Shown: positions 42,982 to 52,192 of the stretch, in pieces | Numbering within the stretch: the stretch's first letter is position 1 | Layout of the letters: each line of letters starts with the position of its first letter | NCBI RefSeq assembly: GCF_042159835.1 | Contig: NZ_JBBVGT010000002.1 | Coordinates: forward strand, 1-64,000 | Source of the DNA: Albibacterium profundi | GTDB taxonomy: Bacteria; Bacteroidota; Bacteroidia; Sphingobacteriales; Sphingobacteriaceae | Length of the DNA: 64,000 nt | Direction of reading: 5' to 3' | The notes under the pieces: generated by a model | Told to the model about the DNA's origin: nothing | Databases searched by the model: none | The model's input: only the letters and a program-made list of their open reading frames with translations | Translations under genes and position numbers: made by a program

Positions 42982-44630
42982 GAACCAAAATCTTTATATT
43001 GCTGATAACGAAGCTGATAGACTGCCACTCTATCTGAATCAGGAAGGTATTCCCTGTTAAAACCTTTCCCCATAGCTGTCATGGCATCTTCGACATTCTT
43101 ATATACGCCGCCAACGGTCGCTGCAAACATAGCTGCTCCCAAGGCGGAAGTTTGTTCAGAAGAATGAACCCGGATGGGCATATTCATAATATCAGCCATC
43201 ATCTGCATAACAAAAGAGGACTTTTGCGCTATTCCCCCAACCCCTATCAGGCCTTTTACGGGAACATTTTCCTCACTGAAGCGATCAACGATCATTTTAG
43301 CACCAAAACAGGTAGCTTCAACTAAGGATCTAAAAATTCGAGGGGCATCCGTCCCAAGCGTTAATCCACTGATCGCTCCTTTTAACAGTTGATTAGCATC
43401 GGGTGTCCGACGGCCATTTAACCAATCTACTGACAATTCCATATCCTCTGTTAACGGAAGTTTTTCAGCTTCTACACTTAATTGATAGAGCATTTCCTCC
43501 TCCAGTTCGCTCATTAAACGCTCTGATGTTTGGGACTCTATTAAGGAAGATTGCTCCAGGATATTTTTTGCTGGCCACAGTAGAATATCTCGATACCAGG
43601 CGTAAACATCACCGAAAGCAGATTGTCCAGCCTCCAAGCCTGTCATTCCTGGAATGATGGAACCGTCCACCTGACCACAAATCCCTTTTACGGGACGTTT
43701 GTTTATCTCATTTTGTGGCACTACTAACATATCGCAAGTCGACGTCCCCATCACCTTACTCAAATAATAGGGTTCAATTTGTCCGCCCACTGCGGCCATA
43801 TGTGCATCAATTGCACCGACGCCGATGAGCACTTTCTTCGAAAGGCCTAATCGTTCTGCCCATTCACCGCAGAGTGTTCCGACCACTTGATCGGTTGTAT
43901 ACGCATGGTCATATAACCGTTCTCGAAAACCCCTCAGTGATGGGTCTACTGATACCCAGAACTCTTCTGGAGGTAGGCCTCCGAATTCTTCTGACCACAT
44001 GGCCTTATGTCCGGCAGCACAGACGCTACGCTTCATATCTTCTACCCGCTCACCGCCGGTCAAAAGAAATGGGATCCAATCGCAATGTTCCACCCAAGAA
44101 TAACACGCATTTCGGACTTGCTCATCCGTCCGCAGAACATGGAGTAACTTTGCCCAGAACCATTCTGACGAGTAAATTCCCCCCACATATTGAAGGTAAT
44201 CTACGGGTTCATGTTCCGCACCCTGATTAATATCCTCGGCTTCTTTTATGGAAGTATGGTCCTTCCACAAAAGGAACATAGCATTTGGATTGTCTTGGAA
44301 CGTTGGAAGCAACGCCAAAGGCACGCCATTTTCGTCTACCGCCACCGGTGTAGAACCGGTTGTGCCCGTTGAAATTGCACGAATATTTTTACGAACTTCA
44401 TCATTTACTTGGCTCAGACATTCCTTGATAGTATGCTCCAGGCCCTCTATATAATCCAGAGGATGTTGTCGGAATTGATTTAACGAAGGATCGCAATACA
44501 AACCTTCTTTCCATCTGGGATAATAGAATACCGATGAAGCAAGCTCCTTACCGCTATGCGCATCAACCAATATGGTACGCACCGAATCAGTGCCATAGTC
44601 CACACCAATACAATAATCTTTATCTCTCAT
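42966..44630 (-). CDS. araB: Ribulokinase (FGGY family)
   Basis: A 554-aa carbohydrate kinase close to AraB. The N-terminal GVDYGTDSVRTILVDA is the AraB version of the FGGY phosphate motif, with STGTTGSTPVAVDE and GAIDAHMAAVGGQ further on. AraB-type enzymes phosphorylate L- and D-ribulose. No L-arabinose isomerase (araA) or epimerase (araD) is nearby, but FucI is. So the likely reaction here is D-ribulose to D-ribulose-5-phosphate, feeding the pentose phosphate pathway. Gene symbol follows sequence type, not assumed pathway. Confidence 0.9.
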   Translation of the reverse strand: MRDKDYCIGVDYGTDSVRTILVDAHSGKELASSVFYYPRWKEGLYCDPSLNQFRQHPLDYIEGLEHTIKECLSQVNDEVRKNIRAISTGTTGSTPVAVDENGVPLALLPTFQDNPNAMFLLWKDHTSIKEAEDINQGAEHEPVDYLQYVGGIYSSEWFWAKLLHVLRTDEQVRNACYSWVEHCDWIPFLLTGGERVEDMKRSVCAAGHKAMWSEEFGGLPPEEFWVSVDPSLRGFRERLYDHAYTTDQVVGTLCGEWAERLGLSKKVLIGVGAIDAHMAAVGGQIEPYYLSKVMGTSTCDMLVVPQNEINKRPVKGICGQVDGSIIPGMTGLEAGQSAFGDVYAWYRDILLWPAKNILEQSSLIESQTSERLMSELEEEMLYQLSVEAEKLPLTEDMELSVDWLNGRRTPDANQLLKGAISGLTLGTDAPRIFRSLVEATCFGAKMIVDRFSEENVPVKGLIGVGGIAQKSSFVMQMMADIMNMPIRVHSSEQTSALGAAMFAATVGGVYKNVEDAMTAMGKGFNREYLPDSDRVAVYQLRYQQYKDFGSCLDS

Positions 44631-44677
44631 GACATTAACACCTATTTACTTAATCACGATACTCGTCTAGACTTCTT

Positions 44678-46021
44678 CTAGTGATGGTGCATGGATATCG
44701 TATCGACCTTGAGTTTCTTGACTCCCCAGAATGCATACCAGGCTATAAAAGCGAAACAGAATACTGGTACGATAAACGCAGTAGCCATGGTTGAGTTATC
44801 TGCTATTAAACCCATGGCCGGAGGACAAAATGCGCCACCCGCTACCGCCATAACCAAGAAGGAGGAACCCTTTTTGGTTAGCGTCCCCAAATCAGCCACA
44901 CCCAAGGCAAAAATTGTAGGGAACATGATGGACATAAAGAAATACGTCGTAAACAAGGAGAATACAGATACCCACCCAATGTCCAGAACAACAATTACCA
45001 CCAGAATTGTATTAACGATGGCATACCAGCCCAATAAGCGTTGGGGTTTCATAAACTTCATGATATAAGATCCGGATAGACGTCCTATAAAAAACGCACC
45101 CATACCGCCTATCGCTAAAATCAAGGAAGCTGCCTGCTCATCATTTTTTGGCATGAACACCTCTCCAAAGTATCCCAGGTTTTCCATTATAGCTGCAATC
45201 GGATCTTTTAATCTCGGAATAGCATCAATCACATAATTAATAAAAAAAGAATTCGTTCCCGTTTGTGCGGCTACGTACAAGAATTGTGCAATGACCGCTA
45301 GAATAAAGGCTGGGTGCTTTAGTAAATTCCGCATAGGCGGATTTTCCTCGGTTTCCGTACCCTTCTCTTCTTTAATTTCCGGAAGCTTAATAAACAGAAA
45401 CACGATCGTTACAGCTACGACGATACAACCAATCATCATATACGGGGTCACCAACGAATCGAATTTATCATGCTCTCCGGTTGCCTCCTGACCAAAAATA
45501 AACCATCCGCCTATCAGCGGTCCCAAGATCCATCCTAAACCATTAAAAGACTGTGAAATATTAATTCGCCTTGCCGAACTATCTTTTGGTCCTAGCGCGA
45601 TGGAATACGGATTAGCTGCCGTTTCCAAAAATGCCAGTCCACATGCAAGCACGAATAGAGCCAATAAAAATGGAATAAATGCGGCTAATTTTGCCGCTGG
45701 GTAGAATAAGAATGCACCAAGGGCAAATAGTATTAACCCGAAGATAATTCCGCGCTGATAGCCAAAACGCTTAATAAATAACCCAGCTGGAATGGCCATT
45801 GCCAAATAGCCTATATAAAGTGAAAATTGCACAAAACCAGATTGCGCCTTAGATACATGCAGTAAATCCTGAAAGTGTTTGTCTAGTACGTCTAGAAACC
45901 CATGGGCAAATCCCCACAATAAAAAAAGACTACAAATAAAAATAAAGGGCACAAAATAATTTACACCATTCTCACCTCTAAAAAACGATGTTTTTTTCGT
46001 CGAACTCATAAAATAGACCAA
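44678..46021 (-). CDS. fucP: FucP-type sugar:H+ symporter
   Basis: A 447-aa major facilitator transporter of the FHS (fucose/galactose/glucose) family with about 12 membrane helices. Landmarks are FLLWGFAHGFLDVLDKHFQDLL near residue 33 and GLAFLETAANPYSIALGP near 130. FucP family members carry L-fucose and, in E. coli, also D-arabinose. It sits between fucI and araB, so its job is to import the pentose released outside the cytoplasm. Confidence 0.92.
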   Translation of the reverse strand: MVYFMSSTKKTSFFRGENGVNYFVPFIFICSLFLLWGFAHGFLDVLDKHFQDLLHVSKAQSGFVQFSLYIGYLAMAIPAGLFIKRFGYQRGIIFGLILFALGAFLFYPAAKLAAFIPFLLALFVLACGLAFLETAANPYSIALGPKDSSARRINISQSFNGLGWILGPLIGGWFIFGQEATGEHDKFDSLVTPYMMIGCIVVAVTIVFLFIKLPEIKEEKGTETEENPPMRNLLKHPAFILAVIAQFLYVAAQTGTNSFFINYVIDAIPRLKDPIAAIMENLGYFGEVFMPKNDEQAASLILAIGGMGAFFIGRLSGSYIMKFMKPQRLLGWYAIVNTILVVIVVLDIGWVSVFSLFTTYFFMSIMFPTIFALGVADLGTLTKKGSSFLVMAVAGGAFCPPAMGLIADNSTMATAFIVPVFCFAFIAWYAFWGVKKLKVDTISMHHH

Positions 46022-46059
46022 TTGGTTGGTTAAAATTTGGTTGAAATTATAAATAATTT

Positions 46060-47823
46060 TTATTTATACAAGGGTCCATAGGTTTGACATGCACGATAGT
46101 CTGCTCCTTCCTTATCCATCCCATAGGCGCTCCATGCAGCAGGTCTAAAGACGCTCGGATCATCAACATTGTGCATACACACTGGTATTCGCAGCATTGA
46201 AGCCATGGTTATAAGGTCCTTGCCGATATGACCATAGCTAATTGCTCCATGATTAGAGCCCCAGTTTGCCATAACGGAGTATACATCCTGAAAAGCACCT
46301 TCGCCAGTCACCCTCGGCACGAACCAAGTTGTTGGCCAAGTCTTATCAGTGCGCTTATCAAGGACGTCATGAACATTTTCCGGAATATCCACCGTCCAGC
46401 CTTCGGCAATTTGTATTACCGGTCCGATACCTTTAATCAAGTTCACACGAGTCATCGTCACCGGCATCCCCCCTTTAGACAAGAAATTCGAAGAAAAGCC
46501 CCCGCCCCTGAAGTAATCGCGGTTTGCCGGATACCAGGTAGTTGCATCCAAACAAGCTTTAACTTCTTTGTCTTCAATATCCCAAAATGCTTTCATAGCC
46601 GGTTCTCCGTCCACACTCTGTTGTCCAGTACCATCCAATGTAGCGGCACCGGAATTAATCAGATGAATAAAACCGTCTTCGGATCGACCCGTAGGCTTCC
46701 ATCCGGTCACCCGTTCTACAGCATCAGAACTCCAGTAAGTTCTAACGTCAGCAAAAATCTGTGCTCTATTGGTTAAGAGGTAGTTAAACAACATAGAGAC
46801 GCCGTTGAGCGTATCATTTTCGGTTGCCACCATATAAGGCGCTCTAATGCCATTCCAATCGAACGATGAATTGAGAATAGCTTCTGCGAAATCGCCATTA
46901 GGCAAGAAATCAGTCCACTGTCTTTGTCCCTGAAAGCCGGCAACAATTGCATGATGCCCATAAGCTTCTTCCGGATGTCCCATGTCTTTCAATTTATCAT
47001 TACCGATCATAAGATCTCGAATGATTAAGGCCATCTTTACCACAAACTCCCAATCTTTGTCGAGTTCTTCTCGCGATTTAAGTTTATTTTCCGAATTAAA
47101 ATCCTCTCCTTCCTTACAGTTATTCCGGGTCCATTCAATAGCACGTTCAAATTCATTATTGTCATAAATGCCCAATTCAATTCGTCGCAATACTTCAGTT
47201 GAATCAACGTATTCATTCCGCATACCTAGATAATCTTGAAAAAAATCTTCGTTGACCATAGAACCTGCGATCCCCATACAAACCGACCCGATCGCCAAAT
47301 AGGATTGCCCTTTCATGATCGCCACAGCAAGTCCGGCTTTTGCAAATGACAGAAGTTTCTCGCGAACGTCGTCAGGTATGCTATGATCATCGGCATCCTG
47401 AACATCACGCCCATAAATTCCAAATGAAGGCAAGCCTTTTTGATTATGTGCCGCCAATGTAGCAGCCAAATAAACAGCGCCGGGCCGTTCTGTTCCGTTA
47501 ACACCCCAAATAGCTTTTGGTATTTGAGGATCCATATCCATCGTCTCTGAACCGTAACACCAACTCGTTGTAACCGACAAGGATACCCCCACATTTTCTC
47601 GCGAAAATTTCGCCGCACAATCCGCAGCTTCTTTCACTCCGCCAATACAGCTATCAGCGATAACACATCGTACCGTGCTACCGTCGGGATATTTTAATTC
47701 TTTGGTAAATAGATCGACAACAGCCTGTGCCTTCTTCATCGTAACCTCTTCCAAAGATTCACGAATGCCACCAAAGCGCCCATCCAAAATCGGGCGAATT
47801 CCTATTTTTGGATAATCTTTCAT
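46060..47823 (-). CDS. fucI: L-fucose/D-arabinose isomerase
   Basis: A 587-aa Mn-dependent ketol isomerase; E. coli FucI is 591 aa. It begins [22 protein letters not shown], and holds the metal-ligand regions [20 protein letters not shown] and [12 protein letters not shown]. FucI interconverts L-fucose/L-fuculose and D-arabinose/D-ribulose. With a ribulokinase and no fuculose-1-phosphate aldolase in the locus, D-arabinose is the more likely substrate here. 17 bp separate it from the DUF6786 gene upstream. Confidence 0.95.
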   Translation of the reverse strand: MKDYPKIGIRPILDGRFGGIRESLEEVTMKKAQAVVDLFTKELKYPDGSTVRCVIADSCIGGVKEAADCAAKFSRENVGVSLSVTTSWCYGSETMDMDPQIPKAIWGVNGTERPGAVYLAATLAAHNQKGLPSFGIYGRDVQDADDHSIPDDVREKLLSFAKAGLAVAIMKGQSYLAIGSVCMGIAGSMVNEDFFQDYLGMRNEYVDSTEVLRRIELGIYDNNEFERAIEWTRNNCKEGEDFNSENKLKSREELDKDWEFVVKMALIIRDLMIGNDKLKDMGHPEEAYGHHAIVAGFQGQRQWTDFLPNGDFAEAILNSSFDWNGIRAPYMVATENDTLNGVSMLFNYLLTNRAQIFADVRTYWSSDAVERVTGWKPTGRSEDGFIHLINSGAATLDGTGQQSVDGEPAMKAFWDIEDKEVKACLDATTWYPANRDYFRGGGFSSNFLSKGGMPVTMTRVNLIKGIGPVIQIAEGWTVDIPENVHDVLDKRTDKTWPTTWFVPRVTGEGAFQDVYSVMANWGSNHGAISYGHIGKDLITMASMLRIPVCMHNVDDPSVFRPAAWSAYGMDKEGADYRACQTYGPLYK

Positions 47824-47840
47824 TTATTTTATAATTTATA

Positions 47841-49082
47841 TCAGTTAGTGGCGGTCTGAAATTGAGCATCAATCTCCGCCAGCGAAACTCCTAGAATTTT
47901 TGTCGAAATTTCATTCAGTGTATTCTTATCACCCGTAAAGTGAAAAACACTATGTCTGTGTGTTAAACTTTCTCCCGGTTCTAAAAATGCAGCAGGTGAT
48001 ACGCTCTCAATTTCATAAAACGGTCCCATTTGACTGCCATCTTCTAGCGGACCATCGTTATAAGCATTAATAGCGTCACCTATAAGTGGATCTTTGTCAG
48101 GCGTCCATTCCTGATTCAGGTATACTCCATTATTGTCCACATCAAAGCGTGTAATCGTCAGAACCCCATTATCCGCGGCATAACTGCCAGCAAATTCGGT
48201 TGCCCGTTGTGGCGGAATGCCTAGTTTTCCGCGCGACTTACCGTCGGCTTTCAGATAGAGTGTCCCATTTTCATATACGATACGATCTTCGGGAATCTCA
48301 CCAAAATAATCGGTAGTCGCTACCTTACCAGTCGCCTCTTCGCGATATGGTATCACAATCACGGTTTTTGGAGAAGGTGAAAACATATCCAGGTTCCACA
48401 TGCAGGGAGCGCCGGTTTGTTCATTCCAAGCAAAACTTCCTGTATTCGTTAACACATTGACGGTGTGAAAACCAACCGATTTTACTGAATCGTTCAGCTG
48501 AACTCCAAGCAGCTCCGCAATAGCTGATGGCTCCATGATCTCAATTTCCCGATCTACCGTCAGATCCAGTTTGGTCCCCACATAGTTCACGAGCGACATA
48601 TCTTTTTTCATAGTCGCCTTCTGTTCACTGGCACTCACTAAATCCCAGCTTTCTGTATCTATTGCAGCTGGTGTATGCCAGTTTTCAAACTCCATCGTCG
48701 TATTAGGTGCAAAAAATAATGAAAACTTCCCTCCTTCTGGGCCTAACCACAAACGGTCTTCCCCACCATAACCATTCATATGCGGATCAGGCTCTCCTTC
48801 AAATGCTTCATAATTAATCCATCCAAAACTTTTCCCTTCTAAACCGTCGGCTGTCGACGTGAAAGCCTTTGCCTGATACTTAGGCGAAACAATGACCTGA
48901 GCGTCTCCCCCAGCGGCAGTCAACACAATAACACTATCTTTCCCTTTTAGGAATTCTAAATCATAAGCGAAGCTGCCTTTTTCACTTTGTTCCATAGCTT
49001 GATTGTTGTTATTGCTAGTCTGACAGGATCCAAAGACCAAACAGAATACTGCAGCGGATAATAAATTATTGTTTCTCATCAT
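47841..49082 (-). CDS. DUF6786-like lipoprotein
   Basis: A 413-aa lipoprotein (lipobox FGSC in LLSAAVFCLVFGSCQTS) with an all-beta body. HMNGYGGEDRLWLGPEGGKFSLFF is the hallmark of DUF6786, a galactose-mutarotase-like fold found in Bacteroidetes sugar loci. Start 49082 (MMRNNNLL) was chosen to place the signal peptide at the N-terminus; an in-frame ATG lies 24 nt upstream. It stands between GH172(a) and fucI, which suggests sugar epimerisation or mutarotation, but the function is unproven. Confidence 0.7.
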   Translation of the reverse strand: MMRNNNLLSAAVFCLVFGSCQTSNNNNQAMEQSEKGSFAYDLEFLKGKDSVIVLTAAGGDAQVIVSPKYQAKAFTSTADGLEGKSFGWINYEAFEGEPDPHMNGYGGEDRLWLGPEGGKFSLFFAPNTTMEFENWHTPAAIDTESWDLVSASEQKATMKKDMSLVNYVGTKLDLTVDREIEIMEPSAIAELLGVQLNDSVKSVGFHTVNVLTNTGSFAWNEQTGAPCMWNLDMFSPSPKTVIVIPYREEATGKVATTDYFGEIPEDRIVYENGTLYLKADGKSRGKLGIPPQRATEFAGSYAADNGVLTITRFDVDNNGVYLNQEWTPDKDPLIGDAINAYNDGPLEDGSQMGPFYEIESVSPAAFLEPGESLTHRHSVFHFTGDKNTLNEISTKILGVSLAEIDAQFQTATN

Positions 49083-49110
49083 ATTTCTTATTAGGTCGAC
49101 AATCATCTGT

Positions 49111-50277
49111 CTAGTTCACCTCTAAAACGTTTCTTTCCGGTAAGTCTGGGAATGGCGCGTGAGGTTCACGTTGATACCAATAAGCTACCGTGATAATATC
49201 AGAGTTTTGTGGTAGGTAACGATGGTTACTTCGCCAGCCTAAATCTTGAATCGTTACTTTTAAATCCTTTTCAAAGCGGATTGGATCCATTACATGCCAA
49301 CGGTACATACCAAAACGTTGCTGTGAATTGTAAAGTCCATCAGGACGGATTACTTGATGTAATCCTGCAAAGGGAGTAGAGTACTCCTCATAACGACGTG
49401 TCTGCTTATTTTCAAAATTGTAAGACCCCAAGAAGTAATCTTCTGTTCCCGTACCAACAATCGTTGCAAAATCTTTGTCGCCATCCATAAAGAACTTAAT
49501 CTCACCTTCTCCCCACCAACCATTATTATTCACACCCACACCCATAAAAGTTCCCACATAGTGCCCTTTACCCTTAATACCGTCAATGATTACATGATCG
49601 GAGTTTGTATCCTCATTGGACCGGCGGTACTGGGCATGAAAGTACGCCTCATCCTCACCCACTTCAGTTAATGTGTAATCAATTTGATAATACAAGTTCA
49701 TTGACTCGTCGGGATTAATATTCTCAACAGTGATTTTACATTTTTTACGGAAAGGCATTTTCCAAAAACTATTAAAAGCACTACCCGGATTTACCGTCAT
49801 GGCGATAGAGTTAAGGGGAGCATATGTATTCCATGCCATTCCAAAAAATGGACCTACTGGCACTTCTACTGAAGGCTCTGTTTCGTCATCCCAATAGAAG
49901 CGAATAATTGAATATTGCCAATTTCCGGTCGGTGTCATCCAAATGTGTTGAATAGCACCTGACCCGTCGATTTCAGCAAGTGTAAATGTTTCACCTGGCT
50001 CAATGATGACATAAGGATTTACCTTCCAACCAATGCCGAGTTCTCGTGCCTGCAAAGCTGAATTTGCAACATTTCGTTGACCTTTATGTTTCTCAGGATC
50101 TGCCATTCCCCCGCGTCCTTTTTCACCGGTAAAGTTTTCTGGGCTAATTGAACGGGTTTGTGCATCTGATAGCTTTGACAGGTTCCCCATATTCATATCA
50201 AGGCCATTAAATTTTTCCTGTGCAGAAGCGAAACAGAATGCCACCAATCCCAGTAGCAACAACGTGACTTTTTTCAT
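49111..50277 (-). CDS. GH172 (DUF2961) glycoside hydrolase, copy a
   Basis: A 388-aa secreted protein (signal peptide MKKVTLLLLGLVAFCFASAQ) of the DUF2961 family, now GH172. Conserved blocks are GSGAIQHIWMTP, then PVGPFFGMAWNTYAPLNS, and GEGEIKFFMDGD...GTGTEDYFLGSYNF, whose acidic residues are the probable catalytic pair. Characterised GH172 enzymes act on D-arabinofuranosides or difructose dianhydride. First gene of the second transcription unit, with a LacI-type operator 26 bp upstream (50303-50318). Confidence 0.9.
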   Translation of the reverse strand: MKKVTLLLLGLVAFCFASAQEKFNGLDMNMGNLSKLSDAQTRSISPENFTGEKGRGGMADPEKHKGQRNVANSALQARELGIGWKVNPYVIIEPGETFTLAEIDGSGAIQHIWMTPTGNWQYSIIRFYWDDETEPSVEVPVGPFFGMAWNTYAPLNSIAMTVNPGSAFNSFWKMPFRKKCKITVENINPDESMNLYYQIDYTLTEVGEDEAYFHAQYRRSNEDTNSDHVIIDGIKGKGHYVGTFMGVGVNNNGWWGEGEIKFFMDGDKDFATIVGTGTEDYFLGSYNFENKQTRRYEEYSTPFAGLHQVIRPDGLYNSQQRFGMYRWHVMDPIRFEKDLKVTIQDLGWRSNHRYLPQNSDIITVAYWYQREPHAPFPDLPERNVLEVN

Positions 50278-50302
50278 AATTTTAGATTTGGTTAGAATTT
50301 AT

Positions 50303-50318
50303 GCTTATTCGTTTAAGC
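50303..50318. promoter_or_regulatory. LacI-type operator before GH172(a)
   Basis: GCTTATTCGTTTAAGC is a 16-bp dyad with central CG, the LacI/GalR form. The same pattern is at 59217-59231 and 59309-59324 before the other unit. The LacI gene at 39852-40871 is the obvious partner. Confidence 0.75.
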
Positions 50319-50361
50319 TAAATTAAAATAAATGATTCAATTTACAAATTTTGTTTAAAAA

Positions 50362-50394
50362 AAGAAGGGCGATTAAGCGTGGATCGCCCTTCTT
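50362..50394 (-). terminator. Strong terminator after the DUF4886 gene
   Basis: A 12-bp perfect stem (AAGAAGGGCGAT at 50362-50373, ATCGCCCTTCTT at 50383-50394) is followed on minus by seven T. It ends the GH172(b)-SusC-SusD-DUF4886 unit, so the operator at 50303 must serve a second promoter. Confidence 0.88.
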
Positions 50395-50401
50395 ATATAC
50401 T

Positions 50402-52132
50402 TTACTGAACACTAATTCGCATAGCATTCAAATAATAGAAGCCAGTTCCATTATCATTTCGTTCACCAGCGGTCACAGTTACAAAGATATTGCCATCAGC
50501 ATCCGGCTGTATACCTTCGTTGCAAGCAATCTTGTCGGAATTACTACCAACCATCAATGTTGATGCTACTTCATTCTGTCCCTTTGTGATATATTTTGTC
50601 TCCCGCCCTTCGTTTGAACTTCGAGAACCAAAGAAACAGAAATCATACAATTTCGATGGATCTAAACCGCTGATCTTCATAACACTTTTCAATACCAACA
50701 AACCACCAAAAGACGCTTTTGTATTACCAAAATATGAAGACCCTGAAACGGAGCTTGGCATATTCAACGGCGTATTGGTATTTTGCTCACCATTGAAGTT
50801 CACGTTATTAAAACGCTCTGTAATCTCCAAGGACACTTCGGTTAGATTGCCATCCTGATCACGTAAGTACGGAATAATTGTGCCCTCTACCGGACTAGTC
50901 AACCCATTCCATCCATCGGCGGGTTGTGTTTGCGCTATATCAACAGAAATAGTTGATGTGAAATTATCTAAATCGACCGACTTATAGTCGACCATTTCCG
51001 TAATCTGATAAGGATTTAAAATAGCTGCATGTGCCGCGTGTTGGCCCATTTCCAGTTCTATATCGGTTAGCATAAATGAACCGGGATCATAGGTATTACC
51101 GATGACAGATTTTCCGAAGATTGCTTCATACCAAGTACAGGCGGCTACATAACGACCGATATTCAAATCGAGGTGGTAGCCATCGCGTGTAAAGTTATCA
51201 CCCCAGAAAGTTGTACGACCATTCTGTATCGCTGTACCAGCGGGCACTACCAAGTCGAAATCAACCAAGTTCGTCGCCTTTTGTACAGCATCGACGATCG
51301 CATTGTACATCGTCATTTGATCGTTCCCGTAATTAGCAAAACCACTATGAGTTGAGTTCTGCGCATAAGCCCAGGTCTGATGGAAAACGTATTTAGTTCT
51401 CGTATATACCACTTTCTCTTTAACATATTTATATAGTTCAGGTAAAGAAGCCTCATAGGTTGGGTATTGACCCGAGAAATGACTTGCCTGTTGAAAACTA
51501 ATATAATCCCATAGCTCATCATTTAAAACTTCCTCCAGCGTCATTTCATTCACGGTCGTCTTTACTCCGTATTTATCAATCTTTCGATATGAGTAAGCAT
51601 TATTGTTTTCTTGGGCATTTGTTAAATGTTGTTCCAATGAAGAACCCCCAATATACATATTAGCAATAATAACACTATCCCCCGCAGTGGTCGCAATGGA
51701 ATGCAGGTAGGCTTCTAAGGCGTCCTCTGAAAAACTGTTACCAATTGCTAAAATGCGGGTTATACCATCAGAAACAACTTCATTCACCGTCACCTCGCAG
51801 GTTAACTCGACTTCTCCATCGTCTGAAGTAAAAGTTACCACCGCAGAACCCACCTGACGGCCTAATACGCGGACGGTATAACCGTCAACACGTTCGATAC
51901 CGACAATTTCCGGATTCGAGCTACTTGCGCTAAACTTTTTCACAAAGCTCTTTCCATCTTCCAGCGACATAGACAGCGTTGTCCTATCGCCCACTGTCAT
52001 TTCGATGTTATCCTTATCTAGAATAATAATGCCAGACGTCGGCGGTCCTGGCGGAAGTGTTAGTTTCTCGCAAGAAACAATGCCTGCCAGCAAGAATAAA
52101 CTGAGAAGGATGTATGAGAAATTCTTCAACAT
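50402..52132 (-). CDS. DUF4886 (SGNH-like) lipoprotein with Ig-like domain
   Basis: A 576-aa lipoprotein (lipobox IVSC). A BIG2-type Ig domain (about 35-120) is followed by a DUF4886/SGNH hydrolase domain: GNSFSEDALEAYLH is block I with the nucleophile Ser, and FTRDGYHLDLNIGRY is the Asp-x-x-His end block. A C-terminal beta region (about 380-570) follows. SGNH enzymes are usually esterases, so it may remove acyl groups from the glycan. Start 52132 puts the lipoprotein signal first; a longer start at 52180 exists. Last gene of its unit. Confidence 0.78.
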   Translation of the reverse strand: MLKNFSYILLSLFLLAGIVSCEKLTLPPGPPTSGIIILDKDNIEMTVGDRTTLSMSLEDGKSFVKKFSASSSNPEIVGIERVDGYTVRVLGRQVGSAVVTFTSDDGEVELTCEVTVNEVVSDGITRILAIGNSFSEDALEAYLHSIATTAGDSVIIANMYIGGSSLEQHLTNAQENNNAYSYRKIDKYGVKTTVNEMTLEEVLNDELWDYISFQQASHFSGQYPTYEASLPELYKYVKEKVVYTRTKYVFHQTWAYAQNSTHSGFANYGNDQMTMYNAIVDAVQKATNLVDFDLVVPAGTAIQNGRTTFWGDNFTRDGYHLDLNIGRYVAACTWYEAIFGKSVIGNTYDPGSFMLTDIELEMGQHAAHAAILNPYQITEMVDYKSVDLDNFTSTISVDIAQTQPADGWNGLTSPVEGTIIPYLRDQDGNLTEVSLEITERFNNVNFNGEQNTNTPLNMPSSVSGSSYFGNTKASFGGLLVLKSVMKISGLDPSKLYDFCFFGSRSSNEGRETKYITKGQNEVASTLMVGSNSDKIACNEGIQPDADGNIFVTVTAGERNDNGTGFYYLNAMRISVQ

Positions 52133-52192
52133 CCTATCGCCTTTTCCTATTTTCATTAATATACTTTTCATAATATTCAATTTATAGTCCTG

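Noticed and set aside
42966..47823. An L-fucose utilisation operon
   Set aside because: FucI and FucP fit, but the kinase is a ribulokinase type, there is no fuculose-phosphate aldolase, and GH172 rather than fucosidase genes are present. It is kept as an alternative only.
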